Source: Mesorhizobium sp. ES1-4 (lineage in GTDB: Bacteria > Pseudomonadota > Alphaproteobacteria > Rhizobiales > Rhizobiaceae). From it: a stretch of 64,000 nucleotides of DNA. Made by a program: the position numbers and the translations under genes. The stretch covers positions 370,692 through 434,691 of the forward strand of contig NZ_JAIUGV010000005.1 in NCBI RefSeq assembly GCF_020164745.1, given 5' to 3'. Positions 45,202 to 57,062 of the stretch are shown in pieces; the stretch's first letter is position 1, and each line of letters starts with the position of its first letter. A model generated the notes under the pieces. It was not told the origin of the DNA. It worked only from the letters and a program-made list of their open reading frames with translations, and did no database searches.

Positions 45202-47064
45202 CTATTTCGTGTCCAGCACGTCGCGCAGCTTTGCCGCCAGTTGCTCGATGGTGAACGGCTTGGCCAGGAAGTGCACGTCATGGTCGAGCACGCCGTTGTG
45301 GACCACGGCGTTCCTGGTGAAGCCGGTGGTGAAGACGACTTTCAGCCCGGGCCGGCGCGCGACCGCTTCCTCGGCGAGCTTGCGGCCGTTCATCACCGGC
45401 ATGACGATATCCGTGAAAAGCAGGGCGATGTCTGGTGTCGCGGCGAGTTTCTCAAGGGCCTCTGGCCCGCTTGCCGCATGGATGACGGTGTAGCCGAGTT
45501 CGCGCATGATGTCCGTCGTGGAGGCCCGCACACGGGCGTCGTCCTCGACGACGAGGATCGTCTCGGTGACCTTGGAGGTGCTCTTGCCGCGCTCGGCGGA
45601 CGCCGCCGGCTCTTCCGGTCCGAAAAACCGGGGCAGATAGATCTTGATCGTCGTGCCTACCCCGGGCTCGGAGTAGATCTTGACGTGGCCGCCCGACTGC
45701 TTGACGAAGCCGAACACCTGGCTCAATCCAAGTCCCGTGCCCTTGTTGACCGGCTTGGTCGTGAAGAAGGGCTCGAAGGCCTTGCTGATGATCTCGGGCG
45801 ACATGCCCGCACCAGTGTCGGTCACCGCGATCATCACATATTGGCCAGGCGTGACTTCGGCGTGCGTCAATGCATAGGCCTCGTCGAGATGGCTGTTGAC
45901 CGTCTCGATGGTCAGCTTGCCTTCGCTGTCCATGGCATCGCGGGCATTGACGGCCAGATTGAGGATCGCGTTCTCGATCTGGCTGGGATCGGCGTGGGTT
46001 TTCCACAGGCCGCCCGCCAGCACCGTTTCGATGCGAACGCCTTCACCCAAGGCACGGCGCAGAAGATCGGACATGCCGGTCAACAGCCGGTTGGTGTCGA
46101 CAACCTGCGGCGCCAGAGGCTGCAGGCGGGAGAAGGCAAGCAGGCGGGAGGTCAGGTCGGCGGCACGGCTGGCCGCGTCCGTCGCGGCCTCGACGAGCTT
46201 TTCAATGTCATGTTCGCCCCGCTTCAGCTTGCGCTGGGCAAGGTTCATGGCGCTGAGGATGACCGCCAGCATGTTGTTGAAGTCGTGGGCGATGCCACCG
46301 GTCAGTTGCCCGACGGCTTCCATCTTCTGCATCTGGCGTATCTGGGATTCGGCCTTTTCACGCGTCTGGATTTCATTGCCGAGCTCGATGTTCTTGCGCA
46401 TCAGCTCTTCCTGTGCGCCGGCCACCTCGCGGAAGCGGCGGCGGGATTGACGGACGGTGTAGGCGCCAAGCAGGAAGATCGCGATGAGGGCCGTCAGCGA
46501 ACCGGCACGCAACCAGGCCTCGACCCGATCGGTATGCTCGTCGCGCATGGCCATGGCGGCGGCGCCGATCCGCCGGATCGTATCCATGCTGGCGCGGATT
46601 TCGTCCATGGCGGCCTTGCCCTGGCCGCCGCGGACCAGTTGCAGGGCCTTCGCCGCGTCGCCCCGGTCGTAGAGGGCGATCGTCTGGGACAGCTCGGCCT
46701 GTTTCCACGAAAGCGCGTCCTTGATGTGGCTGACCTGCTGGACGAATTGGTCGTCCGAAGGCGTCATGGCGTCGATCCGCGCCAGTTGTCCCGGAATTGC
46801 CTCGACGGCCTTCCGGTAAGGCTCCAGATAGGATCTTTCACCGGTCAACAGGTAGCCGCGCTGACCACTCTCGGCGTCTTGCGCCAATGAAAGCAGCCCG
46901 GATAGCTGCTGCTGGTACTCGATTGTGTCGCGCGCGGCGGCGCGATTGGCCCTTTGGCTCTCGACGAGCAGCGCACGGGTGCCGACGATCAACGCCAGCA
47001 CCGCGAAGCCCACGACAGGCGGGAGCGATTGCAATCGCATGGCGCGCCGAAGACGAGCAATCAT
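45202..47064 (-). CDS. CHASE3 hybrid sensor histidine kinase with receiver domain
   Basis: Membrane sensor kinase, 620 residues. Membrane helices at about 16-34 and 186-205 enclose a periplasmic CHASE3-type four-helix domain with QDAESGQRGYLLTGERSYL (62-80). The kinase core has the phosphorylation histidine H260 in GGIAHDFNN, N-box NLAVNARDAM (369-378), G1 DTGAGM (416-421) and G2 GTGLGL (442-447). The receiver domain (about 502-620) keeps the acidic pocket VVEDD and phospho-acceptor D552 in LLFTDIVMP plus the lysine in FLAKPF. No response-regulator gene with a DNA-binding domain adjoins, so its output must go elsewhere, possibly by phosphotransfer. It lies between ubiG and lysC. Confidence 0.9.
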   Translation of the reverse strand: MIARLRRAMRLQSLPPVVGFAVLALIVGTRALLVESQRANRAAARDTIEYQQQLSGLLSLAQDAESGQRGYLLTGERSYLEPYRKAVEAIPGQLARIDAMTPSDDQFVQQVSHIKDALSWKQAELSQTIALYDRGDAAKALQLVRGGQGKAAMDEIRASMDTIRRIGAAAMAMRDEHTDRVEAWLRAGSLTALIAIFLLGAYTVRQSRRRFREVAGAQEELMRKNIELGNEIQTREKAESQIRQMQKMEAVGQLTGGIAHDFNNMLAVILSAMNLAQRKLKRGEHDIEKLVEAATDAASRAADLTSRLLAFSRLQPLAPQVVDTNRLLTGMSDLLRRALGEGVRIETVLAGGLWKTHADPSQIENAILNLAVNARDAMDSEGKLTIETVNSHLDEAYALTHAEVTPGQYVMIAVTDTGAGMSPEIISKAFEPFFTTKPVNKGTGLGLSQVFGFVKQSGGHVKIYSEPGVGTTIKIYLPRFFGPEEPAASAERGKSTSKVTETILVVEDDARVRASTTDIMRELGYTVIHAASGPEALEKLAATPDIALLFTDIVMPVMNGRKLAEEAVARRPGLKVVFTTGFTRNAVVHNGVLDHDVHFLAKPFTIEQLAAKLRDVLDTK

Positions 47065-47276
47065 CCGTTATGCCGAACCAAAAGAAATTTCCCGCAGGCA
47101 GTATCTGGTAAGCGGCGCCGGCCCGGAAGGCAATATGCCGCTGTGCAATCCGCCGTCAGCCTTGCGAAACCTTGCTCATTTGGCTAAGGAGGCCGCGCAT
47201 TCAGCGGCCGGCGCCAGCCGGGCGCTTTCTTCCGTTTCGGCTCAGGGCCGCCTCCAGTCAAAGGCATTTCGCTTCG

Positions 47277-48530
47277 ATGGCGCGTATCGTGATGAAATTC
47301 GGCGGAACCTCCGTCGCCGACATCGCCCGCATCCGCAATGTGGCGCGTCACGTCAAACGCGAGGTCGACGCCGGCCACGAGGTGGCTGTGGTGGTCTCGG
47401 CGATGGCCGGCAAGACCAATGAGCTGGTCGGCTGGACGCGCGAGGCTTCGCCGATGCACGATGCGCGCGAATATGATGCCGTCGTCGCTTCCGGCGAGCA
47501 GGTGACGGCCGGCCTTCTGGCGATCACCTTGCAGAACATGGGCGTGCATGCGCGGTCCTGGCAGGGCTGGCAGATCCCGATCAAGACCGACAACGCGCAT
47601 GGCGCGGCGCGCATCCTCGACATCGACGGTGCCTTCCTGGTCAAGCGCTTCGGCGAAGGGCAGGTGGCTGTGATCGCCGGTTTCCAGGGCATCGGGCCGG
47701 ACAACCGCATCGCCACGCTTGGCCGCGGCGGATCCGACACCAGCGCCGTGGCCATCGCCGCCGCGGTCAAGGCCGACCGCTGCGACATCTACACCGACGT
47801 CGACGGGGTCTACACCACCGATCCGCGCATCGAGCCCAAGGCGCGCCGGCTGGCCAAGATATCGTTCGAGGAAATGCTCGAAATGGCCTCGCTCGGCGCC
47901 AAGGTTCTGCAGGTGCGTTCGGTCGAGCTTGCCATGGTGCACAGGGTGCGTACCTTCGTGCGGTCGTCCTTCGACGATCCCGACGCGCCCGGAATGGGGG
48001 ATTTGCTCAATCCTCCGGGAACGCTCATTTGCGACGAGGAAGAGATCGTGGAACAGCAGGTCGTCACCGGAATTGCCTACGCCAAGGACGAGGCCCAGAT
48101 TTCGCTGCGCCGTGTCGGCGACCGGCCAGGCGTCGCCGCCGGCATCTTCGGCCCGCTGGCCGAAGCCAACATCAATGTCGACATGATCGTCCAGAACATC
48201 TCCGAGGACGGCAAGCTGACCGACATGACCTTCACCGTGCCGTCGGGCGACGTCGATAAGGCACTGGCCGTGCTCGACCGGCTGAAAGCCGAGATCGGCT
48301 ACGATGTCGTGCAGTCGGAAGCCGGCATGTCGAAGGTTTCGGTCATCGGCATCGGCATGAGGAGCCATGCCGGTGTTGCCGCCACCGCCTTCAAGGCGCT
48401 GGCGGACAAGGCGATCAATATCCGCGCCATCACCACCTCCGAGATCAAGATTTCGATACTGATCGACGGTCCGTATACGGAACTTGCGGTTCGCACTTTG
48501 CATTCCGTCTACGGTCTGGATAAGCAGTAG
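47277..48530 (+). CDS. lysC: Aspartate kinase
   Basis: First step of lysine, threonine and methionine synthesis: phosphorylates aspartate. The 417 residues have the kinase signature VMKFGGTSVAD at 5-15, GRGGSDTSAVAIAAA near 149, and TDVDGVYTTDPRIE near 176, with two C-terminal ACT domains (about 265-417) that bind lysine or threonine for feedback control, seen in ISLRRVGDRPGVAAGIFGPL and VSVIGIGMRSHAGVAATAF. The ATG at 47277 gives MARIVMKFGG. It is upstream of ptsP on the same strand, across 81 bases that hold a strong hairpin. Confidence 0.97.
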   Translation: MARIVMKFGGTSVADIARIRNVARHVKREVDAGHEVAVVVSAMAGKTNELVGWTREASPMHDAREYDAVVASGEQVTAGLLAITLQNMGVHARSWQGWQIPIKTDNAHGAARILDIDGAFLVKRFGEGQVAVIAGFQGIGPDNRIATLGRGGSDTSAVAIAAAVKADRCDIYTDVDGVYTTDPRIEPKARRLAKISFEEMLEMASLGAKVLQVRSVELAMVHRVRTFVRSSFDDPDAPGMGDLLNPPGTLICDEEEIVEQQVVTGIAYAKDEAQISLRRVGDRPGVAAGIFGPLAEANINVDMIVQNISEDGKLTDMTFTVPSGDVDKALAVLDRLKAEIGYDVVQSEAGMSKVSVIGIGMRSHAGVAATAFKALADKAINIRAITTSEIKISILIDGPYTELAVRTLHSVYGLDKQ

Positions 48531-48554
48531 CAAGACTGAATCAGTTGTTGCGCA

Positions 48555-48587
48555 CTTGCCGGGCGCGGCGGAAACTGCCCCGGCAAG
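48555..48587 (+). terminator. Hairpin between lysC and ptsP
   Basis: CTTGCCGGG (48555-48563) pairs perfectly with CCCGGCAAG (48579-48587) around a 15-base loop, 24 bases after the lysC stop and 24 before ptsP. No T-run follows. It may attenuate, or stabilise the lysC mRNA. Confidence 0.55.
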
Positions 48588-48611
48588 AAGTCCATTGGAG
48601 AAGAAGCCGCG

Positions 48612-50882
48612 ATGCGTGACACGGCCGTTGGCCCGCGCGTTCTGCTGAAACGGCTCCGCGAGCTCATGCAGGAGCCGCTGGAGCCGCAGGAGCGGCTCGA
48701 CCGGATCGTGCGCGACATTGCTTCCAACATGGTCGCCGAAGTCTGCTCGCTGTACGTGCTGCGCGCCGATTCGGTGCTCGAGCTCTACGCCACCGAAGGT
48801 CTGAACCCGAACGCCGTCCACCTGGCGCAACTGCGGCTGGGGCAAGGCCTGGTCGGCACGATCGCGGCGAGTGCCAGGCCACTCAACCTGTCCAACGCGC
48901 AGGAACACCCGGCCTTCGCCTATCTGCCGGAGACCGGGGAGGAGATCTACAATTCCTTCCTCGGCGTGCCGGTGCTCAGGGCAGGGCGCACCCTGGGCGT
49001 CCTGGTCGTCCAGAACAAGACCATGCGCCACTACCGCGACGACGAGGTCGAGGCACTGGAAACGACGGCCATGGTGATCGCCGAGATGATCGCCACCGGC
49101 GATCTGGCCCGGCTGACCCGGCCAGGCCTCGAACTTGATCTGCGCCGGCCCGTCAGCTTCACCGGCCTGTCCTTCAACGAGGGCGTCGGGCTTGGCCATG
49201 TCGTGCTGCACGAGCCGCGCATCGTCGTCACCAATTTGTTCAACGAGGACAGCGAGGAAGAGGTCCGGCGACTCGAAGCCTCGCTCGGTTCGCTGAGGCT
49301 CTCGATCGACGACATGCTGGAGCGCCGCGATGTCGCTTTCGAGGGCGAGCATCGCCAGGTGCTGGAAGCCTACCGCATGTTCGCCAACGACCGCGGCTGG
49401 GTGAGGCGGCTGGAAGAGGCGATCCGCAACGGCCTGACGGCGGAAGCGGCGGTCGAAAAGGTGCAGAGCGACATGCGCGCCCGCATGCTGCACATGACCG
49501 ATCCCTATCTGCGCGAGCGGATGAGCGATTTCGACGATCTGGCCAACCGGCTGTTGCGCCAGCTGATGGGGCGTGGACCCGAGGATGTCGCGGCCTCGCT
49601 GCCGAAGGACGCCATCATCGTCGCCCGCTCGATGGGTGCGGCTGAATTGCTCGACTATCCCCGCGACAAGCTGCGCGGGCTGGTGCTGGAGGATGGCGCG
49701 GCGACCAGCCATGTCGTCATCGTCGCCCGCGCCATGGGAATACCCGTCGCCGGCCAGATGAAGGGCGCCGTGTCGATGGCGGAAAACGGCGATGCCATCA
49801 TCGTCGACGGCGAGGAGGGTGCGATCCATCTGCGGCCGCAGTCAGATCTGGAAGCCGCCTACGCCGAAAAAGTGCGGTTCCGGGCGCGCCGGCAGGAGGT
49901 ATACCGCGAGCTGCGCAAGAAGCCTTCGACGACCAGGGACGGGGTCCAGGTCGACCTGCTGATGAATGCCGGGCTTGCCGTCGACCTGCCGCAGCTGGCG
50001 GAGGCGGGCGCGGCCGGCATTGGCCTGTTCCGCACGGAACTGCAGTTCATGGTCGCCTCGACTTTCCCGCGCGCCGAAGCCCAGGAAAAACTCTATCGCG
50101 ACGTGCTCGAGGCCGCGCGCGGCAAGCCCGTCACCTTCCGCACCATCGACATCGGCGGTGACAAGGTGCTGCCCTATTTCAAGGGCGCGATCCAGGAAGA
50201 GAATCCGGCCCTCGGCTGGCGGGCGATCCGCCTGACGCTCGACCGGCCGGGCTTGCTGCGCACACAGATCCGCGCCTTGCTCAAGGCCAGCGGCGGGCGT
50301 GAGCTCAAGCTGATGCTGCCGATGGTGACCGAGCTTGGCGAAATCGCCCAGGCGCGCGAAATCATCGACCGCGAGGTGAGGCACCTCTCACGCTTCGCCC
50401 ACCACCTGCCAACCAGTCTCAAGCTGGGCGCCATGCTGGAGGTGCCGTCGCTTCTGTTCCAGCTCGACGAACTGATGAAGGCGGTCGACTTCGTCTCGGT
50501 CGGGTCGAACGACCTGTTCCAGTTCGTCATGGCGGTCGACCGCGGCAACACGCAATTGGCCAACCGCTTCGATACGTTGTCGCCGCCGTTCCTGCGCGTG
50601 CTCAAGCAGGTCGCCGACGCCGGTGCCCGCAACCAGACACCGGTGACGCTGTGCGGCGAACTCGCCGGCAAGCCGATCTCGGCGATGGCGCTGATCGGCC
50701 TCGGTTTCCGCTCGATCTCGATGTCACCAGCCTCGATCGGGCCGGTCAAGGCGATGCTGACGGAGCTGCCGCTGGAAGAGCTGAAGGCCTTCTTCGACGA
50801 CAATCTGATGGCGCCGGCGCAAGGGCTGCCGATGCGGGCGTTGCTGCAGGCCTTCGCCGACGACCGCTCGATCCCGCTGTAG
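48612..50882 (+). CDS. ptsP: Phosphoenolpyruvate-protein phosphotransferase, nitrogen PTS (EI-Ntr)
   Basis: First enzyme of the regulatory nitrogen phosphotransferase system: takes phosphate from PEP and passes it to NPr (PtsO). The 756 residues begin with a GAF domain (about 20-160) that senses glutamine in characterised EI-Ntr enzymes. The EI part follows: the phospho-histidine H367 in LEDGAATSHVVIVARAMG and the PEP-binding barrel with GIGLFRTELQFM near 465, SVGSNDLFQFVMAVDRGN near 630 and TLCGELAG near 680. GAF and length separate it from sugar-PTS PtsI (about 575). In rhizobia this pathway governs PHB, potassium and nitrogen responses. prfA follows nine bases later. Confidence 0.95.
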   Translation: MRDTAVGPRVLLKRLRELMQEPLEPQERLDRIVRDIASNMVAEVCSLYVLRADSVLELYATEGLNPNAVHLAQLRLGQGLVGTIAASARPLNLSNAQEHPAFAYLPETGEEIYNSFLGVPVLRAGRTLGVLVVQNKTMRHYRDDEVEALETTAMVIAEMIATGDLARLTRPGLELDLRRPVSFTGLSFNEGVGLGHVVLHEPRIVVTNLFNEDSEEEVRRLEASLGSLRLSIDDMLERRDVAFEGEHRQVLEAYRMFANDRGWVRRLEEAIRNGLTAEAAVEKVQSDMRARMLHMTDPYLRERMSDFDDLANRLLRQLMGRGPEDVAASLPKDAIIVARSMGAAELLDYPRDKLRGLVLEDGAATSHVVIVARAMGIPVAGQMKGAVSMAENGDAIIVDGEEGAIHLRPQSDLEAAYAEKVRFRARRQEVYRELRKKPSTTRDGVQVDLLMNAGLAVDLPQLAEAGAAGIGLFRTELQFMVASTFPRAEAQEKLYRDVLEAARGKPVTFRTIDIGGDKVLPYFKGAIQEENPALGWRAIRLTLDRPGLLRTQIRALLKASGGRELKLMLPMVTELGEIAQAREIIDREVRHLSRFAHHLPTSLKLGAMLEVPSLLFQLDELMKAVDFVSVGSNDLFQFVMAVDRGNTQLANRFDTLSPPFLRVLKQVADAGARNQTPVTLCGELAGKPISAMALIGLGFRSISMSPASIGPVKAMLTELPLEELKAFFDDNLMAPAQGLPMRALLQAFADDRSIPL

Positions 50883-50891
50883 CACCTCATC

Positions 50892-51971
50892 ATGGTCAAT
50901 CTGCCCCGCGATCGTATGGATCAAGTCGTCAAGCGTTTCGAGATGCTCGAAGCGCAGATGTCGGCCGGACCGGCGCCGGATGCCTATGTGAAGATGGCAT
51001 CGGAATATGCCGAGTTGCAGGACATGGTGGCCAAGGTCAGGGAATTGCGCTCGGCCGAGCATGAGCAGGCCGACCTCGAAGCAATGCTCGCCGACAAGGG
51101 TACGGATGCCGAGATGCGGGCGCTGGCGGAAGCCGATCTGCCCGGCGTCGAGGACCGGATCGAGACGCTGCAGAAGGACATCCAGATCCTGCTCCTACCC
51201 AGGGATGCCGCCGACGACAAGAACGCCATTCTCGAAATCCGCGCCGGCACCGGCGGCGACGAGGCAGCACTTTTCGCCGGCGACCTGTTTCGCATGTACG
51301 AACGTTACGCCGCCGAGCGCGGCTGGCGGTTCGAAACGGTATCGGCGAGCGACGGCGATGCCGGCGGCTTCAAGGAAATCATCGCCACGATTTCAGGCAA
51401 GGGTGTGTTCGCCCATCTGAAGTTCGAGTCCGGCGTACACCGCGTCCAGCGCGTGCCGGCAACGGAGGCCAGCGGGCGCATTCACACTTCCGCCGCCACC
51501 GTCGCCGTGCTGCCGGAAGCGGAAGAGGTCGACATCGACATCAAGGCCGAGGACATCCGCATCGATACGATGCGTGCTTCCGGCTCCGGCGGCCAGCACG
51601 TCAACACCACCGATTCCGCGGTCCGCATCACCCATTTGCCGACCGGTATCATGGTGGTGCAGGCGGAGAAATCGCAGCACCAGAACCGGGCCAAGGCCAT
51701 GCAGATCCTGCGTGCCCGGCTCTATGACATGGAACGCAGCAAGGCGGACGAGGAGCGGTCAGAATCGCGCAAGTCGCAGGTCGGCTCAGGCGACCGCTCG
51801 GAGCGCATCCGCACCTACAATTTTCCGCAAGGCCGGGTCACCGACCATCGCATCAACCTGACGCTCTACAAACTTGACCGGGTGATGATGGGTGAACTCG
51901 ACGAAATCGTCGACGCGCTGATCGCCGATCACCAGTCGAAGTTGCTGGCCGATATCGGCCTCGATGGCTGA
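50892..51971 (+). CDS. prfA: Peptide chain release factor 1
   Basis: Releases finished polypeptides at UAA and UAG. The 359 residues contain the methylated GGQ loop in [19 protein letters not shown] near 225-243, the codon-recognition tripeptide region [18 protein letters not shown] (PAT-type motif, RF1 specific) near 180-197, and the C-terminal [10 protein letters not shown]. It overlaps the next gene, prmC, which methylates this GGQ glutamine, by eight bases, a functional pairing kept across bacteria. Confidence 0.97.
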   Translation: MVNLPRDRMDQVVKRFEMLEAQMSAGPAPDAYVKMASEYAELQDMVAKVRELRSAEHEQADLEAMLADKGTDAEMRALAEADLPGVEDRIETLQKDIQILLLPRDAADDKNAILEIRAGTGGDEAALFAGDLFRMYERYAAERGWRFETVSASDGDAGGFKEIIATISGKGVFAHLKFESGVHRVQRVPATEASGRIHTSAATVAVLPEAEEVDIDIKAEDIRIDTMRASGSGGQHVNTTDSAVRITHLPTGIMVVQAEKSQHQNRAKAMQILRARLYDMERSKADEERSESRKSQVGSGDRSERIRTYNFPQGRVTDHRINLTLYKLDRVMMGELDEIVDALIADHQSKLLADIGLDG

Positions 51972-52842
51972 CCATCCGCCCGAGGCGCTGGGGCCGTTGC
52001 TGCGGAAAGCGCGGGCAAGGCTTGCCGCGGCCGGCGTCGATGACCCCGCGTTCGATGCGCGGCTGATCGTCCAGCATTATTCCGGCACGACGCGCACGCA
52101 GGCCATTGCCGATCCCGAGCGCAAGATCGACGGGGATGCCATTGCCGCGATCGACGGCGCGCTGGGAAGGCGAGCCGGTGGCGAGCCGGTGCATCGTATC
52201 CTCGGCTATCGCGAATTCTACGGTTTGCGCCTGTCGCTATCGCCGGAGACACTGGAGCCGCGACCCGACACCGAAACGCTGGTCGATGCGGTGCTGCCCT
52301 TCGTCAAGGCAATGGTCGCGCGGGAGGGTGCGTGCCGCATCCTCGATCTCGGCACGGGGACGGGCGCCATCGCCCTGGCGCTGCTGAGCGTCGTGCCGGC
52401 CGCGACCGCCACCGGCGTCGACATTTCCGCCGGCGCACTGGCAATGGCGGCCCGCAATGCCGGGCAGCTGGGCCTCGGCGGCCGGTTCACGACGGTTCGG
52501 TCGGACTGGTTCGGAAAAGTTTCCGGCCGATACCATGTAATTGCCGCAAACCCTCCCTATATACCGTCTGGAGACATTGGAAATCTGCAGGACGAAGTCC
52601 GCGATTTCGACCCGCGCCTGGCCTTGGATGGCGGCGTGGATGGGCTGAACCCCTACAGGATCATCGCCGCCGAGGCGGCAAGGTTTCTGGAAGCCGAAGG
52701 CAGGATTGCGGTCGAGATCGGCCACACACAAAGCAACGACGTCGACGATATATTTCGCGCAGCCGGTTACGCGGGCGGCGACGTGTTTGGTGATCTCGGC
52801 GGAAACGACAGGGTTCTTGTTTTTCAACGGGCAACGTCTTGA
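51964..52842 (+). CDS. prmC: Release factor glutamine methyltransferase
   Basis: Methylates the glutamine of the GGQ motif in RF1 and RF2. The 292 residues have an N-terminal helical domain, SAM motif I in [18 protein letters not shown] near 122-139, and the glutamine-binding [13 protein letters not shown] near 197-209. The ATG at 51964 lies inside the last codons of prfA, so translation is coupled. No gene was found in the 300 bases that follow. Confidence 0.95.
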   Translation: MADHPPEALGPLLRKARARLAAAGVDDPAFDARLIVQHYSGTTRTQAIADPERKIDGDAIAAIDGALGRRAGGEPVHRILGYREFYGLRLSLSPETLEPRPDTETLVDAVLPFVKAMVAREGACRILDLGTGTGAIALALLSVVPAATATGVDISAGALAMAARNAGQLGLGGRFTTVRSDWFGKVSGRYHVIAANPPYIPSGDIGNLQDEVRDFDPRLALDGGVDGLNPYRIIAAEAARFLEAEGRIAVEIGHTQSNDVDDIFRAAGYAGGDVFGDLGGNDRVLVFQRATS

Positions 52843-53142
52843 CGCAGCGCAAAAAAGCGCTTGGCAATGCCGGGGAATGCAGCTAGGGTCGCCTTACCGG
52901 ATGAGACGAAGCAGGCAGTGCTCTTAGCGATTCGGTTTCCTTGGATATAGCTGCCTTCTTGCGCAAACGACGCCCAAGCTTCGTGCGGGAATCGTCCGGC
53001 AAGTGATGTAACCGGAACAGGATGGCACGTGGCGCCAACGCAATTGATGCGGGCGAACGCCGGTGAAGAAACGAAACGGCTGGCCGCATGAGCGCCTCCG
53101 TTCGTAACGAGTTTTCGAAAATTTCAAGATGAAGAGAGTCGA
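52843..53142 (+). other. Gene-free stretch before the DUF4167 gene
   Basis: No supported gene. It has a small GCGC-A6-GCGC stem at about 52847-52860 just after prmC. Short reverse frames here show no recognisable motif and no good ribosome-binding site. The stretch is more AT-rich near its right end and must carry the promoter and leader of the next gene, but no convincing -35/-10 pair stands out. Confidence 0.5.
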
Positions 53143-54108
53143 ATGAGGCCACAACAGCAGAACAGGCGCATGCGCGGTCGCAACAACAATGGCGGCGGCG
53201 GTGGGAATAACAACAACAATAACAACAACCGCAAGGGCCCGAATCCGCTAACGCGCAATTACGAGAGCAATGGCCCGGACGTGAAGATCCGTGGATCGGC
53301 TCAGCAGATCGCCGAAAAATACGCCACCCTGGCCCGTGACGCGCAAAGCTCCGGCGACCGGGTGATGGCGGAGAATTATCTTCAACACGCCGAACACTAC
53401 AACCGCATCATTGCCGCCGCGCAGGCGCAAATGCCGATCCAGAACGTCCAGCAGTCGCGCGACGAATTCGACGAGGACGGCGATGAGGATCGCGACGAGT
53501 TCGATAATGCCGGCAACAGCGGGGCTGGCAATAGTGGCGCTGGCAACAGCGGCAACGCCGGTTCCGATCCGCAAATTCCGGTAGTCAACCATGGCGCTGG
53601 CCCGCAGCCGGTAATCGAAGGCATGCCGGCGGAGGTTGCGCTGAACCGGGAAAACGGTCGCGACAACCGCGAAAGTGGCGGGCGCAACAACAGCGGCCGC
53701 GACAACAATGGCGGACGCCATCGCGATCGCCGTCCTAGTGGCGGCTACGGCCAGAGCGGTCAGCGCGACCATGTTTCGACTGAACAAGGCAGCCAGCAGC
53801 AGCGCAACGAGGCCTCGGGGCAGACAGAAGTTTCGGCAGAGTCCGCTTCGCCGCCCGGGACCGTCGAGGCAGCCGAGCCGGCTCCACGGTTCGAGAATTT
53901 TTCGCCAGCCGGCCTTGCGGCCCAGGCCGAACTCAACGAGGCGGCCGCTGAAAACAGCGCCGCCCGGCGCCCGCGCCGTCCACGCCGTCCGCGTGCCAAT
54001 GTCGACCAGGCCGATAGCGGCAGCGACAGTGGCAATGCGGGCGAGACGGCGGCGGCTCCGGTCGATAGCGGTAGCGCCGAACCCGTGATCGCCGACATCG
54101 ACAACTGA
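53143..54108 (+). CDS. DUF4167 protein with Asn/Gly low-complexity regions
   Basis: Function unknown, conserved in Rhizobiales. The 321 residues begin with an Arg/Asn/Gly-rich tail (MRPQQQNRRMRGRNNNGG and an eight-Asn run), then the DUF4167 core NPLTRNYESNGPDVKIRGSA plus QQIAEKYATLARDAQSSGDR and LQHAEHYNRIIAAAQ at about 35-96. This core is helical and looks like a repeat-type interaction domain. The remainder is disordered: acidic, then GAGNSGAGNSGNAG repeats, NNRESGGRNN, and RRPRRPRRPRANV near the end. The RGN and RRP tracts would suit RNA or nucleoid binding, but that is inference. A strong terminator follows. Confidence 0.85.
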   Translation: MRPQQQNRRMRGRNNNGGGGGNNNNNNNNRKGPNPLTRNYESNGPDVKIRGSAQQIAEKYATLARDAQSSGDRVMAENYLQHAEHYNRIIAAAQAQMPIQNVQQSRDEFDEDGDEDRDEFDNAGNSGAGNSGAGNSGNAGSDPQIPVVNHGAGPQPVIEGMPAEVALNRENGRDNRESGGRNNSGRDNNGGRHRDRRPSGGYGQSGQRDHVSTEQGSQQQRNEASGQTEVSAESASPPGTVEAAEPAPRFENFSPAGLAAQAELNEAAAENSAARRPRRPRRPRANVDQADSGSDSGNAGETAAAPVDSGSAEPVIADIDN

Positions 54109-54131
54109 TCGGACGGCACTGCAAGACATCG

Positions 54132-54160
54132 AACGGCGGGGAGAAATCTCCGCCGTTTTT
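54132..54160 (+). terminator. Rho-independent terminator of the DUF4167 gene
   Basis: AACGGCGG (54132-54139) pairs with CCGCCGTT (54150-54157) and a TTTTT run follows. It lies 23 bases after the stop. Confidence 0.9.
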
Positions 54161-54206
54161 GTTGGATGCCCGGGGAATAATATGGATTGACCGACATCAA
54201 GGCGTC

Positions 54207-54235
54207 TTGAGACAACCCGTCCCATACACCATATC
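54207..54235 (+). promoter_or_regulatory. Candidate clpB promoter
   Basis: TTGAGA (54207-54212), 17-base spacer, CATATC (54230-54235), about 90 bases before clpB. The CTTGAGA and CATATCTGCG elements resemble the alphaproteobacterial heat-shock (RpoH) boxes, but the spacing between those two boxes (20) is longer than the usual 17-18, so RpoH control is not established. Confidence 0.4.
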
Positions 54236-54327
54236 TGCGCTGAACGGGATCCGGCTCGCATGGGCGGATTCGTCACCGCAATCTGATCCGGTGCCGCAAA
54301 GCGGGCCGGTGATGGAAGGAGACAAAT

Positions 54328-56934
<2,607 letters not shown>

Positions 56935-56937
56935 TCC

Positions 56938-57010
56938 ATGCATGTCGCCCAAAAGTGTTTGGGACAGAGGACATGCATATCCTGAAGATCCAAAGCGCGC
57001 CGCGCTTTGG
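56938..57010. repeat. Composite palindromic intergenic repeat after clpB
   Basis: ATGCATGTC (56938-56946) pairs perfectly with GACATGCAT (56970-56978); inside it CCCAAAA/TTTGGG forms a smaller stem. A second hairpin CCAAAGCGCG/CGCGCTTTGG lies at 56990-57010. I recall the GCATGTCGCCCAAAAGTG motif as frequent between genes of Mesorhizobium. It probably also marks the end of clpB transcription. Confidence 0.65.
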
Positions 57011-57062
57011 AGTGCCGCGTGTCCGGCGTGGGCGCGCGGCATATTCATATCATGGGGCGCCG

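Noticed and set aside
47184..49829. 881-codon open frame on the minus strand across lysC and ptsP
   Set aside because: It is antisense to two well-identified genes; long reverse frames arise readily in GC-rich coding DNA with third-position bias, and the translation is low-complexity with no domain.
52883..53152. 89-codon minus-strand frame in the prmC-DUF4167 gap
   Set aside because: No conserved motif or good ribosome-binding site, and it runs into the start of the DUF4167 gene.
54206..54239. Firm RpoH (heat-shock) promoter for clpB
   Set aside because: The CTTG and CATATCTGCG boxes are present, but 20 bases separate them, longer than the usual spacing, so it is listed only as a weak candidate.
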